DNA of 19,940 bases from assembly GCA_005885085.1 (NCBI GenBank), contig VAXY01000003.1:1-19940 (forward strand). Reading direction: 5' to 3'. Below the pieces are notes generated by a model. The model did no database searches. It saw nothing but the letters and a program-made list of their open reading frames with translations, and was not told the DNA's origin. The stretch is from Actinomycetota bacterium (GTDB taxonomy: Bacteria; Actinomycetota; Thermoleophilia; Gaiellales; Gaiellaceae). This document shows positions 1 through 7,284 of the stretch, one piece after another (within the stretch, counting starts at the first letter, position 1; each line of letters starts with the position of its first letter). The translations under genes and the position numbers were made by a program.

Positions 1-2
1 CG

Positions 3-3000
3 TCCTGCTCGGCCGCCGACTACCTGCGCGGCACCGTAACGCTGAGCGCGACCCCCGGCCCGGACGGCTCCGGCATCAAGTCGGTCACCTTCGAGTACGC
101 GGATGCCGGCGGGTCGACCTGGACGACGATCGGCACCGACACCACCGGCCCGGCGCCGTACACCGCCAACTGGGACACGACGTCCGTGCCGGACGGGCAC
201 TACGACCTGCACATCCTGATCACGGACAACGCCGGCAACGTCACCACGGCAGACCTCACGGACAAGATCGTCGACAACACGGCGCCGAACGTCGCGACGG
301 TGGGGGCACCGACGGAAGCACAGGTCGTGAGCGGCACGGTCGCGATCACCGCCTCGGCGTCGGACGTGACCTCTCCGATCGCGTCTGTGGAGTTCTTCGT
401 GCGCGGCTCGTCGCTCGGCACTGACACGACCGCGCCGTTCAGCTTCAACTGGAACACCACGACCGGTTCCGACGGCGCGGCGACGATCCAGGTCGTCGTC
501 ACCGACATGGCGGGCAACTCGACCACCTCGGCGGTGCGAAACGTCACGGTCGACAACGTCGCTCCGACGCCGACGCTCGCCGACCCGGGCCAGAACTTGA
601 GCGGGTCGATCTCGCTCTCTGCCTCGTCGGATCCCGACACCGTGCAGGTCGACTTCGAGCGCCGCCCGGCCGGCGGCGGCTCATGGACCACGATCGCGAG
701 CGACTCGAGCCTGCCGTGGGGCACCGCGCTCGACACGACGACGCTGAGCGACGGGCTCTACGACTTCCGTGCCGTCGCGACCGACGGCACCGGCCACACC
801 GGCACGAGCCCACTCCGGTCGAACGTGCGCATTGACAACACCGCTCCGTCCGGCTCGCTGACCGCGCCGGCGGCCGGTGCGACCGTGGGCGGTTCGAGCG
901 TGAAGCTGAGCACGTCCGTCGCGGATGCCGGTTCGGGTGTTGCGTCGGTCGCCTACGAACTGCGCCCCACGGGCGGCGGCGCCTTCAGCCAGATCGCGTC
1001 GTCGTCGAGCGCGCCGTTCGGCGCGACGTGGGATGCCACCACGGTCTCGACGGGCAGCTACGACCTGCGCCCCGTGATCACCGACAGTGCGGGCAACGCG
1101 TTCACCGGCGCGGCGGTCACGTTCGACGTGGACGTGACGGCCCCGACGATCGTCCTCACCAACCCGGGGGCGAACATCTCCGGCCTCGTCACCCTCAACG
1201 GGACCGTCAGCGGTACGGGCGCGACGAAGGTCGTCTTCGACGTCACGCCTGCCGGCGGCGCGACCTGGAAGGTGCTCGGCAGCGATACGAGCTCCCCCTG
1301 GAGCATCGCGTACGACACGACGAAGCTGGCCGACGGGCTCTACGACTTCCGCGCGACGGTCTGGGACGATCTCGGCAACTCGTCGAGCGACGTCGTGACG
1401 GCCATCCGGGTCGACAACACCGCTCCGTACGTCGTCTCCTCCTCGCCGGCGGAGGGCTCCACGGTCGGCTCGGCGAACGCGATCTCGCTCGTCGTGAGCG
1501 AGCCCGCGACGCCGGTCGGCGTCACGCTGGACGGCGGCGCCATGGTCGCTCCGGTCGTGAGCGGGACGACCATCACCTACGGGACCGGTGCCCTCGGCGT
1601 CGGCGCCCACACGCTCGCCGGCGAACTGCAGGATGGGGCCGGGAAGCGGGCGCCGTTCCGCCTCCACTTCACCGTCTTTGTGTCCGGCTCGGCTCCGTCC
1701 GTCGAGAAGAACACGAGCTCCTCCTCGGCCACGACCGTGACGGCGGCCGACCAGTTCGCGACCGCGACGATGCCGGCCGGTGCGTGGTCGTCGACGAGCG
1801 GCGACTGGCTCGTGCTCAGGATCGCGCCGACCGCGGCCCCGAGCGGGCTGACGAACGGCTTCGGGCCGGGCCCGGAGGCGCTCGACGTGACCGCCTGGTG
1901 GGCGCTCGCGGGCACCCAGGTGCATCAGTTCAGCCCGCCCGTCGAGATCGTGATCCACTCCAGCGAGCGCGGCCTCGTCCCGGCCACGTACGACGGCACG
2001 GCGTGGCGCGTGATCCACCGCGTCCCGACCGCCGGCACGCTGCCGACCGGCTGGGACGACGGCTTCTTCAGCGACGCGAGCGGCTTCCACATCCTCACCG
2101 ACCACCTGTCGTTGTTCGCGCTGCTGCGGGACCTGGAGCCGCCGCAGGCGCCGCAGAACGTGCGCGGCTACGTCGGGCCTGGCGGGCTCACGATCCGCTG
2201 GCTCCCGGGCAGCGACAACAGCGGCACCTACGACTACGTGACGGTCTTCGCCGGCTCCAGCGACAGCGGACACTACGGGCCGGACTACACGGCGGCGACC
2301 GTCGCCGACTGGAAGCCGGGCGACCACCGCATCTTCCGGCTGCAGGAGACCGACCTCGCGGGCAACCAGAGCGACCTGACGCCGCCGCTGGTGGAGGTGC
2401 CGTCGCTGATCGGCCTGACGCCGGACCAGGCGGAGGCCGCACTGAAGGCAGCCGGGTTGACGATCGGCTCGCTGACGGTCGGCGGCGCGGGCAAGGCCGG
2501 GACCGTGACCGGGCCGGACGGCCTCGCGCTTGCACCGCAGGGCACGGCGATCGACCTCACCGTCGCGCCGGGCGGCGCGTCGACGAGTCTCGTCTTCAAG
2601 GTCGTGACGGCGCCGAAGTTCAAGCCGGCCACGCGGAAGAAGATGGCTGCGCGCCTGACGATCACGCGGGCCGCGCGCGTGACGGCACAGCTCTTCAGCC
2701 CGCGCGGCACGAAGCTGTTCACGTGGCGGTTCTCGGTCAAGGCCGGCCGCACGATCGTGAGGCTCCGGATCCCGCGCCAGGTGCGGCGCCCGGGCATCTA
2801 CTCGATGCGCTGGAGCGCACGCGCAGGCCGCGAGACGGTTTCGCGGACGATCAAGATCCGGATCGTCGGCTCCGTCGCGCCGGCGCAGCGGATTGAGATC
2901 GTCCTGGCGGGAGCCGCCGCCAAGGACGTCGGCGGCAAGCTGCGCAAGCAGAAGCCGAAGGTCGTCAGCGGCGTCGAGCCGACGTTCGATGCTGCGGCCA

Positions 3001-3227
3001 ACCGGAACCGCGACGTCCGGGTGATCGTGGTCGACGTCGACGACTTCGGTGTCGGAGTCGTGCGCGACCTGCACACGGTGTTCCCGTCGACGAAGATCAT
3101 CGCACTCGCGGCCGGGCCGAAGACGATGGCGGCCGCCTTGAAGGCTGGTGCGACGATCGTGCTGCCGCGGTCGACTCCGCCGGCGACGCTGGCGAAGATC
3201 ATCCAGCGGCTAGAGAAGCTGCGCTAG
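3..3227 (+). CDS. Ig-like repeat surface protein with PASTA and receiver-like C-terminal domains (5' partial)
   Basis: The reading frame is open from the left edge, so the N-terminus and any signal peptide lie outside; 1074 residues are visible. The first GTG at 186 is internal, because coding resemblance continues upstream of it. Five Ig-like repeats of 93-99 residues each open with D-(N/V)-(T/V)-A-P (codons at 273, 552, 834, 1131, 1413), and most units end in W-(D/N)-x-T-T followed by D-G-x-Y-D. A linker region with a fibronectin-like stretch follows (about 1680-2390), then a PASTA domain (about 2391-2575, opening VEVPSLIGLTPDQAEAALKA), a basic beta-rich domain (2580-2880) and a CheY-like C-terminal domain (2889-3224). 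Ig and PASTA domains normally act outside the cell, in adhesion or peptidoglycan binding. No membrane segment is visible. The exact function is unknown. It ends convergently with the next gene, the two stop codons sharing CTAG. Confidence 0.85.
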   Translation, partial: SCSAADYLRGTVTLSATPGPDGSGIKSVTFEYADAGGSTWTTIGTDTTGPAPYTANWDTTSVPDGHYDLHILITDNAGNVTTADLTDKIVDNTAPNVATVGAPTEAQVVSGTVAITASASDVTSPIASVEFFVRGSSLGTDTTAPFSFNWNTTTGSDGAATIQVVVTDMAGNSTTSAVRNVTVDNVAPTPTLADPGQNLSGSISLSASSDPDTVQVDFERRPAGGGSWTTIASDSSLPWGTALDTTTLSDGLYDFRAVATDGTGHTGTSPLRSNVRIDNTAPSGSLTAPAAGATVGGSSVKLSTSVADAGSGVASVAYELRPTGGGAFSQIASSSSAPFGATWDATTVSTGSYDLRPVITDSAGNAFTGAAVTFDVDVTAPTIVLTNPGANISGLVTLNGTVSGTGATKVVFDVTPAGGATWKVLGSDTSSPWSIAYDTTKLADGLYDFRATVWDDLGNSSSDVVTAIRVDNTAPYVVSSSPAEGSTVGSANAISLVVSEPATPVGVTLDGGAMVAPVVSGTTITYGTGALGVGAHTLAGELQDGAGKRAPFRLHFTVFVSGSAPSVEKNTSSSSATTVTAADQFATATMPAGAWSSTSGDWLVLRIAPTAAPSGLTNGFGPGPEALDVTAWWALAGTQVHQFSPPVEIVIHSSERGLVPATYDGTAWRVIHRVPTAGTLPTGWDDGFFSDASGFHILTDHLSLFALLRDLEPPQAPQNVRGYVGPGGLTIRWLPGSDNSGTYDYVTVFAGSSDSGHYGPDYTAATVADWKPGDHRIFRLQETDLAGNQSDLTPPLVEVPSLIGLTPDQAEAALKAAGLTIGSLTVGGAGKAGTVTGPDGLALAPQGTAIDLTVAPGGASTSLVFKVVTAPKFKPATRKKMAARLTITRAARVTAQLFSPRGTKLFTWRFSVKAGRTIVRLRIPRQVRRPGIYSMRWSARAGRETVSRTIKIRIVGSVAPAQRIEIVLAGAAAKDVGGKLRKQKPKVVSGVEPTFDAAANRNRDVRVIVVDVDDFGVGVVRDLHTVFPSTKIIALAAGPKTMAAALKAGATIVLPRSTPPATLAKIIQRLEKLR
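749..1351 (+). repeat. Direct DNA repeat inside the Ig-like array
   Basis: A 21-base exact direct repeat lies at 749-769 and 1331-1351, encoding the D-G-L-Y-D-F-R end of two Ig units. The copies are 582 bases apart, which is two repeat units. A second shared stretch (GACAACACCGCTCCGT) lies at 834-849 and 1413-1428. Near-identity at the DNA level suggests recent duplication or gene conversion between units. Confidence 0.7.
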
Positions 3228-3805
3228 CCCCCCGGCTTCCAGAGCGGCTCGTCCCGGCCGGCGTCGGCGTTCGCCCAGCGCGCCGCGATGAAGAGGAAGT
3301 CGGAAAGCCGGTTCAGGTGCGCGAGCACGAGCGGGTTGATTCCGTGCTCGTCGTTCGCGGCCAGTGCGTCCCGTTCGGCACGGCGGCAGGTGGTCCGCGC
3401 GACGTGCAGGCGCGCCGCAGCCGGCGTCCCGCCCGGAAGGACGAAGCTCTTCAACTCGGGCAGATCGGCATTGAACTCGTCGCAGAGTCGCTCCAGCCGG
3501 TCGACGTGCGTTTGCTCGACGCGCAGGCGGTCGCCGATCCCGAACGGAACGGAGAGGTCGGCGCCGACGTCGAAAAGGTCGTTCTGGATCCGCTCGAGCG
3601 GAGCGCGCAGCCGTTCGGGGACGTCCGGTTCCGCGAGCACGACGCCGAGGGCCGAGTTGAGCTCGTCCACGGCACCGAACGCGCCGATGCGGCAGTCGAG
3701 CTTCGGGACGCGCGCGCCGTCGCCGAGCGACGTTTCCCCTTTGTCACCGCCGCGCGTGTAGATCCGCGTCAGGCGGACGGGCTCGTCGCGGCGCCGCGCG
3801 CTCAC
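3224..3805 (-). CDS. pduO: PduO-type ATP:cob(I)alamin adenosyltransferase
   Basis: 193 residues, close to the usual family length. The enzyme transfers the adenosyl group of ATP to cob(I)alamin to make coenzyme B12 in the cytoplasm. Visible family marks are the N-terminal ATP-binding loop TRGGDKGETSLGDG (about residues 17-30), VDELNSALG near 47, the central FVLPGGTPAAARLHVARTTCRRAER, and the C-terminal LNRLSDFLFIAARWAN. The GTG start overlaps the stop of the upstream acyl-CoA dehydrogenase as GTGA, so translation is probably coupled. Its TAG stop shares CTAG with the convergent Ig-repeat gene, and no terminator is seen between them. With short-chain acyl-CoA genes upstream, a role in supplying methylmalonyl-CoA mutase is a reasonable inference, but no mutase is in the window. 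The symbol cobO is sometimes used loosely for this activity; the family here is PduO. Confidence 0.93.
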   Translation of the reverse strand: MSARRRDEPVRLTRIYTRGGDKGETSLGDGARVPKLDCRIGAFGAVDELNSALGVVLAEPDVPERLRAPLERIQNDLFDVGADLSVPFGIGDRLRVEQTHVDRLERLCDEFNADLPELKSFVLPGGTPAAARLHVARTTCRRAERDALAANDEHGINPLVLAHLNRLSDFLFIAARWANADAGRDEPLWKPGG

Positions 3806-4968
3806 GACCGCACCGCGAGCGTCCGTTCGCTCAGGCCGAGGATGGAGCGCGCGATCACGAGCCGCTGGATCTCGCTCGTCCCCTCGTAGATCTCCGTGAT
3901 CTTCGCGTCGCGGTAGTAGCGCTCGACAGGAAACTCCTTCGTGTAGCCGTAGCCGCCGAGCACCTGGATCGCCTCTGCCGTCTGACGGCGCGCCATCTCC
4001 GACGCGAACAGCTTCGCCTTCGCGCCCTCCTCGGTATGCGGGCGGCCCTGCTGCTTCAGCCAGGCCGCTCGGTAGACGAGCAGGCGCGCGGCGTCGATCT
4101 CCATCGACATGTCGGCGAGCTTGTGCTGAATCGCCTGGAAGTCGCCGATCCGGTGGCCGAACGCCCGCCGCTCGAGCGCGTACGCGCGCGCGACCTCGTA
4201 CCCCGCCTGCGCGATCCCGAGCGCCTGCGCCGCGATGCCGATCCGGCCGCCGTCGAGCGTCGACATGGCGACGCGGAAACCGCGGTTCTCCTCGTGCAGC
4301 AGGCGGTCCCTGCCGACGTGCGCGGCCTCGACGACGATGTCGTTCGTGACCGACGAGTTGAGCCCGAGCTTCTCCTCGTCACGCGTCACGCGCACGTCGT
4401 CCGCGTCGAGGATGAACGCGCTCACGCCACGGGCACCCGCGGTGTGCTGGTCGGTGCGCGCAAACAAGAGAAACGTGCCCGAGTAGCGGCCGTTCGTGAT
4501 CCACTGCTTCGCGCCCGTGATCGTCCAGCCGTCCTCGGCCGGCTCGGCGCTGGTGCGGATCGCGCCGGCATCCGAGCCCGCCTCCGCCTCGGTCAGAGCG
4601 AAGGCGCCGAGGTGCTCGCCGCGCGCGAGCGGCGGCACGAACCGCGACTTCTGCTCGTCCGTGCCGTAGGTCAGAATCGGCAGCGTCACGGCGCTGGTGT
4701 GCACGGCGACGGTGACGCCGACGCCGGCGTCCGCGCGCGACAGCTCCTCCAGCACGAGGATGTACGCGAGGAAGTCGGCCCCTGCGCCGCCGTACTCCTC
4801 CGGCACGCAGGCGCCCATCAGGCCGAGCTCGGCGAGCTTGGTGAAGAGGTCGCGCGGGAAGCGGTGCTCGCGGTCCCACTCCGCCGCATTGGGCTCGATC
4901 TCGGCGCGTGCGAAGTCCCGCGTCAGCGCCTGGATCTCGCGCTGGTCCTGATTGAGATCGAAGTCCAC
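3802..4968 (-). CDS. Acyl-CoA dehydrogenase (short/medium-chain, butyryl-CoA type)
   Basis: 388 residues, normal for the family. It is an FAD flavoenzyme that introduces the alpha-beta double bond into acyl-CoA and passes electrons to electron-transfer flavoprotein. Seen: N-terminal helical domain starting DFDLNQDQREIQ; the FAD/substrate signature FALTEAEAGSDAGAIRTSA; ITNGRYSG; RRAFGHRIGDFQAIQHKLADM; and the C-terminal ITEIYEGTSEIQRLVIAR with catalytic Glu at about 362. The GTG start fits the family N-terminus. No well-spaced ribosome site is visible, but a TACGCT lies 10 bases upstream, so an internal promoter giving a very short leader is possible. The HD-GYP gene ends 30 bases upstream on the same strand, and the 3' end overlaps pduO. 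Chain-length preference cannot be settled from sequence alone. Confidence 0.93.
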   Translation of the reverse strand: MDFDLNQDQREIQALTRDFARAEIEPNAAEWDREHRFPRDLFTKLAELGLMGACVPEEYGGAGADFLAYILVLEELSRADAGVGVTVAVHTSAVTLPILTYGTDEQKSRFVPPLARGEHLGAFALTEAEAGSDAGAIRTSAEPAEDGWTITGAKQWITNGRYSGTFLLFARTDQHTAGARGVSAFILDADDVRVTRDEEKLGLNSSVTNDIVVEAAHVGRDRLLHEENRGFRVAMSTLDGGRIGIAAQALGIAQAGYEVARAYALERRAFGHRIGDFQAIQHKLADMSMEIDAARLLVYRAAWLKQQGRPHTEEGAKAKLFASEMARRQTAEAIQVLGGYGYTKEFPVERYYRDAKITEIYEGTSEIQRLVIARSILGLSERTLAVRS

Positions 4969-4998
4969 TCCAGGCGAAAGCGTACGCCCTCGCCCGGG

Positions 4999-6075
4999 TT
5001 ACGCGGCTGCCAGTTCCCTGCGGATGTCTTTCAGCTCGTTCTCGGCCGAGACGAAGGCGTCGACGACCTCGGGATCGAACTGGCGTTTCCGCTGCTCGAG
5101 GATCTCGGTGCGTGCCGACTGCCAGCTCATCGCCCGGCGGTAGGGCCGGTGGCTCGTCATCGCGTCCAAGGCATCGGCGACGGCGAAGATGCGCGCGCCG
5201 ACCGGAATCTCGTCGGCGTTCAGGCCGTCCGGATAGCCGCGCCCGTCCCAGCGCTCGTGGTGGGAGCGCACGATCTTCAGTCCCTCGCCCTTCAGAAACG
5301 CAACGTTCGAGAGCATCGCCTCGCCGAGGACAGTGTGCGTCTGCATCCGCCGCCGCTCGGCGGCGCTCAGCGGCCCGGGCTTCTGCAGAATGCCGTCCGG
5401 GATCCCGATCTTGCCGACGTCGTGAAGCAGGAACCCGTACGGCGTACTCGGATCCCGCACGACCGCGTCCTCACCGACGGCCTTGGCGAGCGCGGTCGCG
5501 TAGCTCTGGACGCGCTGCGAGTGCGCGCGGGTGCCGGTGTCCTTGGACTCGAGCGCGCTTGCGAGCGCCGACACCGTCTCCATGTACGCGCTCTGCAGCA
5601 GCTCGCGCTGGCCCCGTTCGAGCTCGAGCAGATGGCGGAGGTCGCGGGCGTAGAGGAGCAGCTCTTCCTCCGGGCCGCCGGCGCGTTTCCTGGAAGCACG
5701 GAACGGCACCCCGTACAGGCCGCCCGCCAGGCGCTCTGCGACGGCGAGCAGCTCGAGCGGGCTGAACGGCTTGCGCACGAACGCGTCGGCTCCTGCGCGC
5801 TTCGCGGCCGCACGGGTGCCGCCGGTCGACCCCGTGAGCAGGATGATCGGGATGTCGCTCGTCCGCGGATCGGCCTTGAGCTCCGCGCACAGCTCGAGCC
5901 CCGTCGTGCCCGGCATGTTCACGTCGAGCACGATCACGTTGGGCCGCGCCGCGCGAATGCGCCTGCGCGCCGCTTCGGCGCTCTGGGCCTCCACAACGTC
6001 GACGTCCGCGACCTCGAACGTCGTCCTCAGCAACGTCCGGAGCGCAGGATCGTCGTCGACCAGCAAGATCTGCAA
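4999..6075 (-). CDS. Response regulator with HD-GYP c-di-GMP phosphodiesterase domain
   Basis: 358 residues. The N-terminal receiver domain (1-120) keeps the acidic pair near residues 7-9, the phosphoacceptor Asp51 (VIVLDVNMPG), Thr81 and Lys102. A coiled linker (about 136-165) leads to an HD-GYP domain with HDVGK at 218-222 and HHERWDGRGYP ending at 282, so the metal and substrate motifs are intact. The family hydrolyses the second messenger c-di-GMP under the control of a partner kinase. The start is TTG, chosen because the receiver beta-1 strand begins at once and GGGAGG sits nine bases upstream (6085-6090). A sigma-28-like promoter lies at 6111-6138. No partner kinase is adjacent; the hybrid kinase at 15567-17486 carries its own receiver. 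Its location among acyl-CoA genes gives no clear functional clue. Confidence 0.92.
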   Translation of the reverse strand: MQILLVDDDPALRTLLRTTFEVADVDVVEAQSAEAARRRIRAARPNVIVLDVNMPGTTGLELCAELKADPRTSDIPIILLTGSTGGTRAAAKRAGADAFVRKPFSPLELLAVAERLAGGLYGVPFRASRKRAGGPEEELLLYARDLRHLLELERGQRELLQSAYMETVSALASALESKDTGTRAHSQRVQSYATALAKAVGEDAVVRDPSTPYGFLLHDVGKIGIPDGILQKPGPLSAAERRRMQTHTVLGEAMLSNVAFLKGEGLKIVRSHHERWDGRGYPDGLNADEIPVGARIFAVADALDAMTSHRPYRRAMSWQSARTEILEQRKRQFDPEVVDAFVSAENELKDIRRELAAA

Positions 6076-6110
6076 GACGCGAGACCTCCCTTTCCCGTAC
6101 CTGGACCCGT

Positions 6111-6138
6111 TTGTCGGCAGCGGAGCCTTCTGGCTTGA
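6111..6138 (-). promoter_or_regulatory. Candidate sigma-28 (FliA/SigD/WhiG)-type promoter of the HD-GYP gene
   Basis: On the minus strand TCAA (6138-6135) is followed after 16 bases by GCCGACAA (6118-6111). The sigma-28 consensus is TAAA-N15-GCCGATAA, so the -10 matches at 7 of 8 positions and the -35 at 3 of 4, with spacing one base long. Transcription would begin near 6104, leaving a short leader that contains the GGGAGG ribosome site. The rest of the 126-base gap (6139-6201) shows no convincing structure. Confidence 0.45.
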
Positions 6139-6201
6139 GTCCGTATAGAGGAGACGCCCGGCCGCGCGAAAACCTGCAAAGAGCGCCGTTTTTATGCGTT
6201 T

Positions 6202-7035
6202 CTAGCGATATTCGAAGAAGCCGGTGCCCGACTTGCGGCCCAGACGGCCGGCCGCGACCTGCTGGCGCAGGAGTGGACAGGGCGCGTAGCGGTCGTCGCC
6301 GAGTCCCTCTTCTAGGACTTCCATGATCGCGACGCACGTGTCGAGGCCGATCAGGTCGGCGAGTGCGAGCGGGCCCATCGGGTGTGCGAAGCCCAGCTTG
6401 GCGATCGTGTCGATCGCCTCCGCCTCGGCGACGCCGTCGTTCAGCGCCCAGACCGCTTCGTTGATGAACGGCATCAGGATCCGGTTGGAGACGAAGCCGG
6501 GAAAGTCGTTCGCGACGGCGGGCGTCTTGCCGAGCTCCCGGGCGAGCTCGGTGATCGCCGTCGAGGTCGCGTCGGACGTGTCGCGGCCGCGGACGATCTC
6601 GACCAGCTTCAACACGGGGACGGGATTGAAGAAGTGCATCCCGATCACCTTGTCGGGCCGATCCGTCGCCGCAGCGAGGGTGGCGATCGGGATCGAGGAC
6701 GTGTTCGAGGCGAGCACGGCCGCCGGTGGCAGTTCCTCGTCGGCGCGGTGGAACAGTTGCTCTTTCACATCGGCGTCCTCCACGACCGCCTCGATCATCA
6801 GCCCGGCAGGCACGAGATCCTCGACGACGGTGACGCGGCGGAGAACATCCTCCGGCGGTGGGCCGCCCTTCCCCGCGAGCCTGCCGAGGCTCTCACGCAT
6901 CGTGTCGACCGCCCGGTCGCTCGCACCGGGCTGAGTGTCGTACAGCGAGACGTGCCGGCCGGACGCGGCTACAACCTGCGCGATCCCGCCACCCATCTGC
7001 CCGGCGCCGACGACGAGCACGTCCTCGAACCTCAC
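6202..7035 (-). CDS. hbd: 3-hydroxybutyryl-CoA dehydrogenase
   Basis: 277 residues, typical of the single-function enzyme. It oxidises 3-hydroxyacyl-CoA to 3-ketoacyl-CoA (or the reverse) with NAD(P). The Rossmann loop GAGQMGGGIA is at 10-19, NTSSIPI with the active-site Ser at about 111-117, the catalytic His134 in GMHFFNPVPVLKLVEIV, and Asn184 in NRILMPFINEA; the C-terminal domain ends RLGRKSGTGFFEYR. The GTG start fits the family. TAGGCT lies six bases upstream and there is no ribosome site, which suggests a leaderless message. It sits between thiolase and the HD-GYP gene. With thiolase and acyl-CoA dehydrogenase it covers three of the four steps of short-chain acyl-CoA turnover; no crotonase (enoyl-CoA hydratase) is in the window. 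The symbol is given by activity; fadB2 or paaH are alternative names. Confidence 0.92.
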   Translation of the reverse strand: MRFEDVLVVGAGQMGGGIAQVVAASGRHVSLYDTQPGASDRAVDTMRESLGRLAGKGGPPPEDVLRRVTVVEDLVPAGLMIEAVVEDADVKEQLFHRADEELPPAAVLASNTSSIPIATLAAATDRPDKVIGMHFFNPVPVLKLVEIVRGRDTSDATSTAITELARELGKTPAVANDFPGFVSNRILMPFINEAVWALNDGVAEAEAIDTIAKLGFAHPMGPLALADLIGLDTCVAIMEVLEEGLGDDRYAPCPLLRQQVAAGRLGRKSGTGFFEYR

Positions 7036-7041
7036 GAGACG

Positions 7042-7047
7042 AGCCTA
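7042..7047 (-). promoter_or_regulatory. Candidate -10 element for leaderless hbd transcript
   Basis: TAGGCT (TANNNT form) ends six bases before the GTG start. This is the spacing at which the first transcribed base would be the G of the start codon. No clear -35 is seen. Confidence 0.4.
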
Positions 7048-7068
7048 ACGTGGGGCCACCGAACGTCC

Positions 7069-7096
7069 GGGGTCAGACCCGAAGGGGTCTGACCCC
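7069..7096. repeat. Perfect 12-bp inverted repeat
   Basis: GGGGTCAGACCC (7069-7080), spacer GAAG, GGGTCTGACCCC (7085-7096). The arms are exact complements. No T-run follows on either strand, so it does not look like a plain terminator. It resembles dispersed palindromic intergenic repeats, but copy number cannot be judged from one window. Confidence 0.8.
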
Positions 7097-7134
7097 AGCC
7101 TTTAGAAGTGCGCCGGCACGACCACGAAAGGCTG
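7096..7134. repeat. 8-bp inverted repeat with nested GTGC/GCAC hairpin
   Basis: CAGCCTTT (7096-7103) pairs exactly with AAAGGCTG (7127-7134). Between them GTGC-GCCG-GCAC (7108-7119) can form a small inner hairpin. The right arm overlaps the left arm of the next dyad (7130-7173), so the two structures exclude each other. Confidence 0.6.
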
Positions 7135-7173
7135 TCCGCTAGAACAGCGCGCAGCGCGATCTAGCGGACAGCC
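7130..7173 (-). terminator. Perfect 14-bp inverted repeat, possible thiolase terminator
   Basis: GGCTGTCCGCTAGA (7130-7143) and TCTAGCGGACAGCC (7160-7173) are exact complements. The 16-base loop contains GCGC...GCGC, which can extend the stem. Read on the minus strand, downstream of thiolase, the stem is followed only by TTT, so it is at best a weak intrinsic terminator. It could equally be a mobile or dispersed repeat. Confidence 0.5.
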
Positions 7174-7258
7174 GAACTGATGCGGCCGGCGATGCGGCAG
7201 CACCGCCGCCCGCACAGTTGGGAACCCGCCGACCCGCCCTCGCTCGCGCCGTCCCACG

Positions 7259-7284
7259 TGCTCGAGGTCGCTAGACCTCGAGCA
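7259..7284 (-). terminator. 11-bp hairpin spanning the thiolase stop codon
   Basis: TGCTCGAGGTC (7259-7269), loop GCTA, GACCTCGAGCA (7274-7284), exact complements. The thiolase TAG stop lies in the loop. There is no T-run; hairpins of this kind occur as terminators or 3'-end stabilisers in high-GC actinobacteria. From here to 7173 nothing else is apparent. Confidence 0.45.

Noticed and set aside
681..3074. 797-codon open frame on the minus strand opposite the Ig-repeat gene
   Set aside because: Arg/Asp-rich, low-complexity translation with no family likeness. The plus strand here carries clear Ig, PASTA and receiver-like domains, so this is a high-GC shadow frame.
4036..6138. 700-codon plus-strand frame across the dehydrogenase and HD-GYP genes
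   Set aside because: It spans two well-recognised minus-strand genes and the gap between them; the residue content is typical of a shadow frame.
6076..6201. c-di-GMP or other riboswitch before the HD-GYP gene
   Set aside because: No GEMM-type or other known riboswitch core was seen; only an AAAAC/GTTTT pairing of five bases was found, which is not convincing.
7036..7270. tRNA or small coding gene in the hbd-thiolase gap
   Set aside because: The stems do not form a cloverleaf and the plus-strand frame at 7180-7431 is Arg/Pro-rich without motifs.
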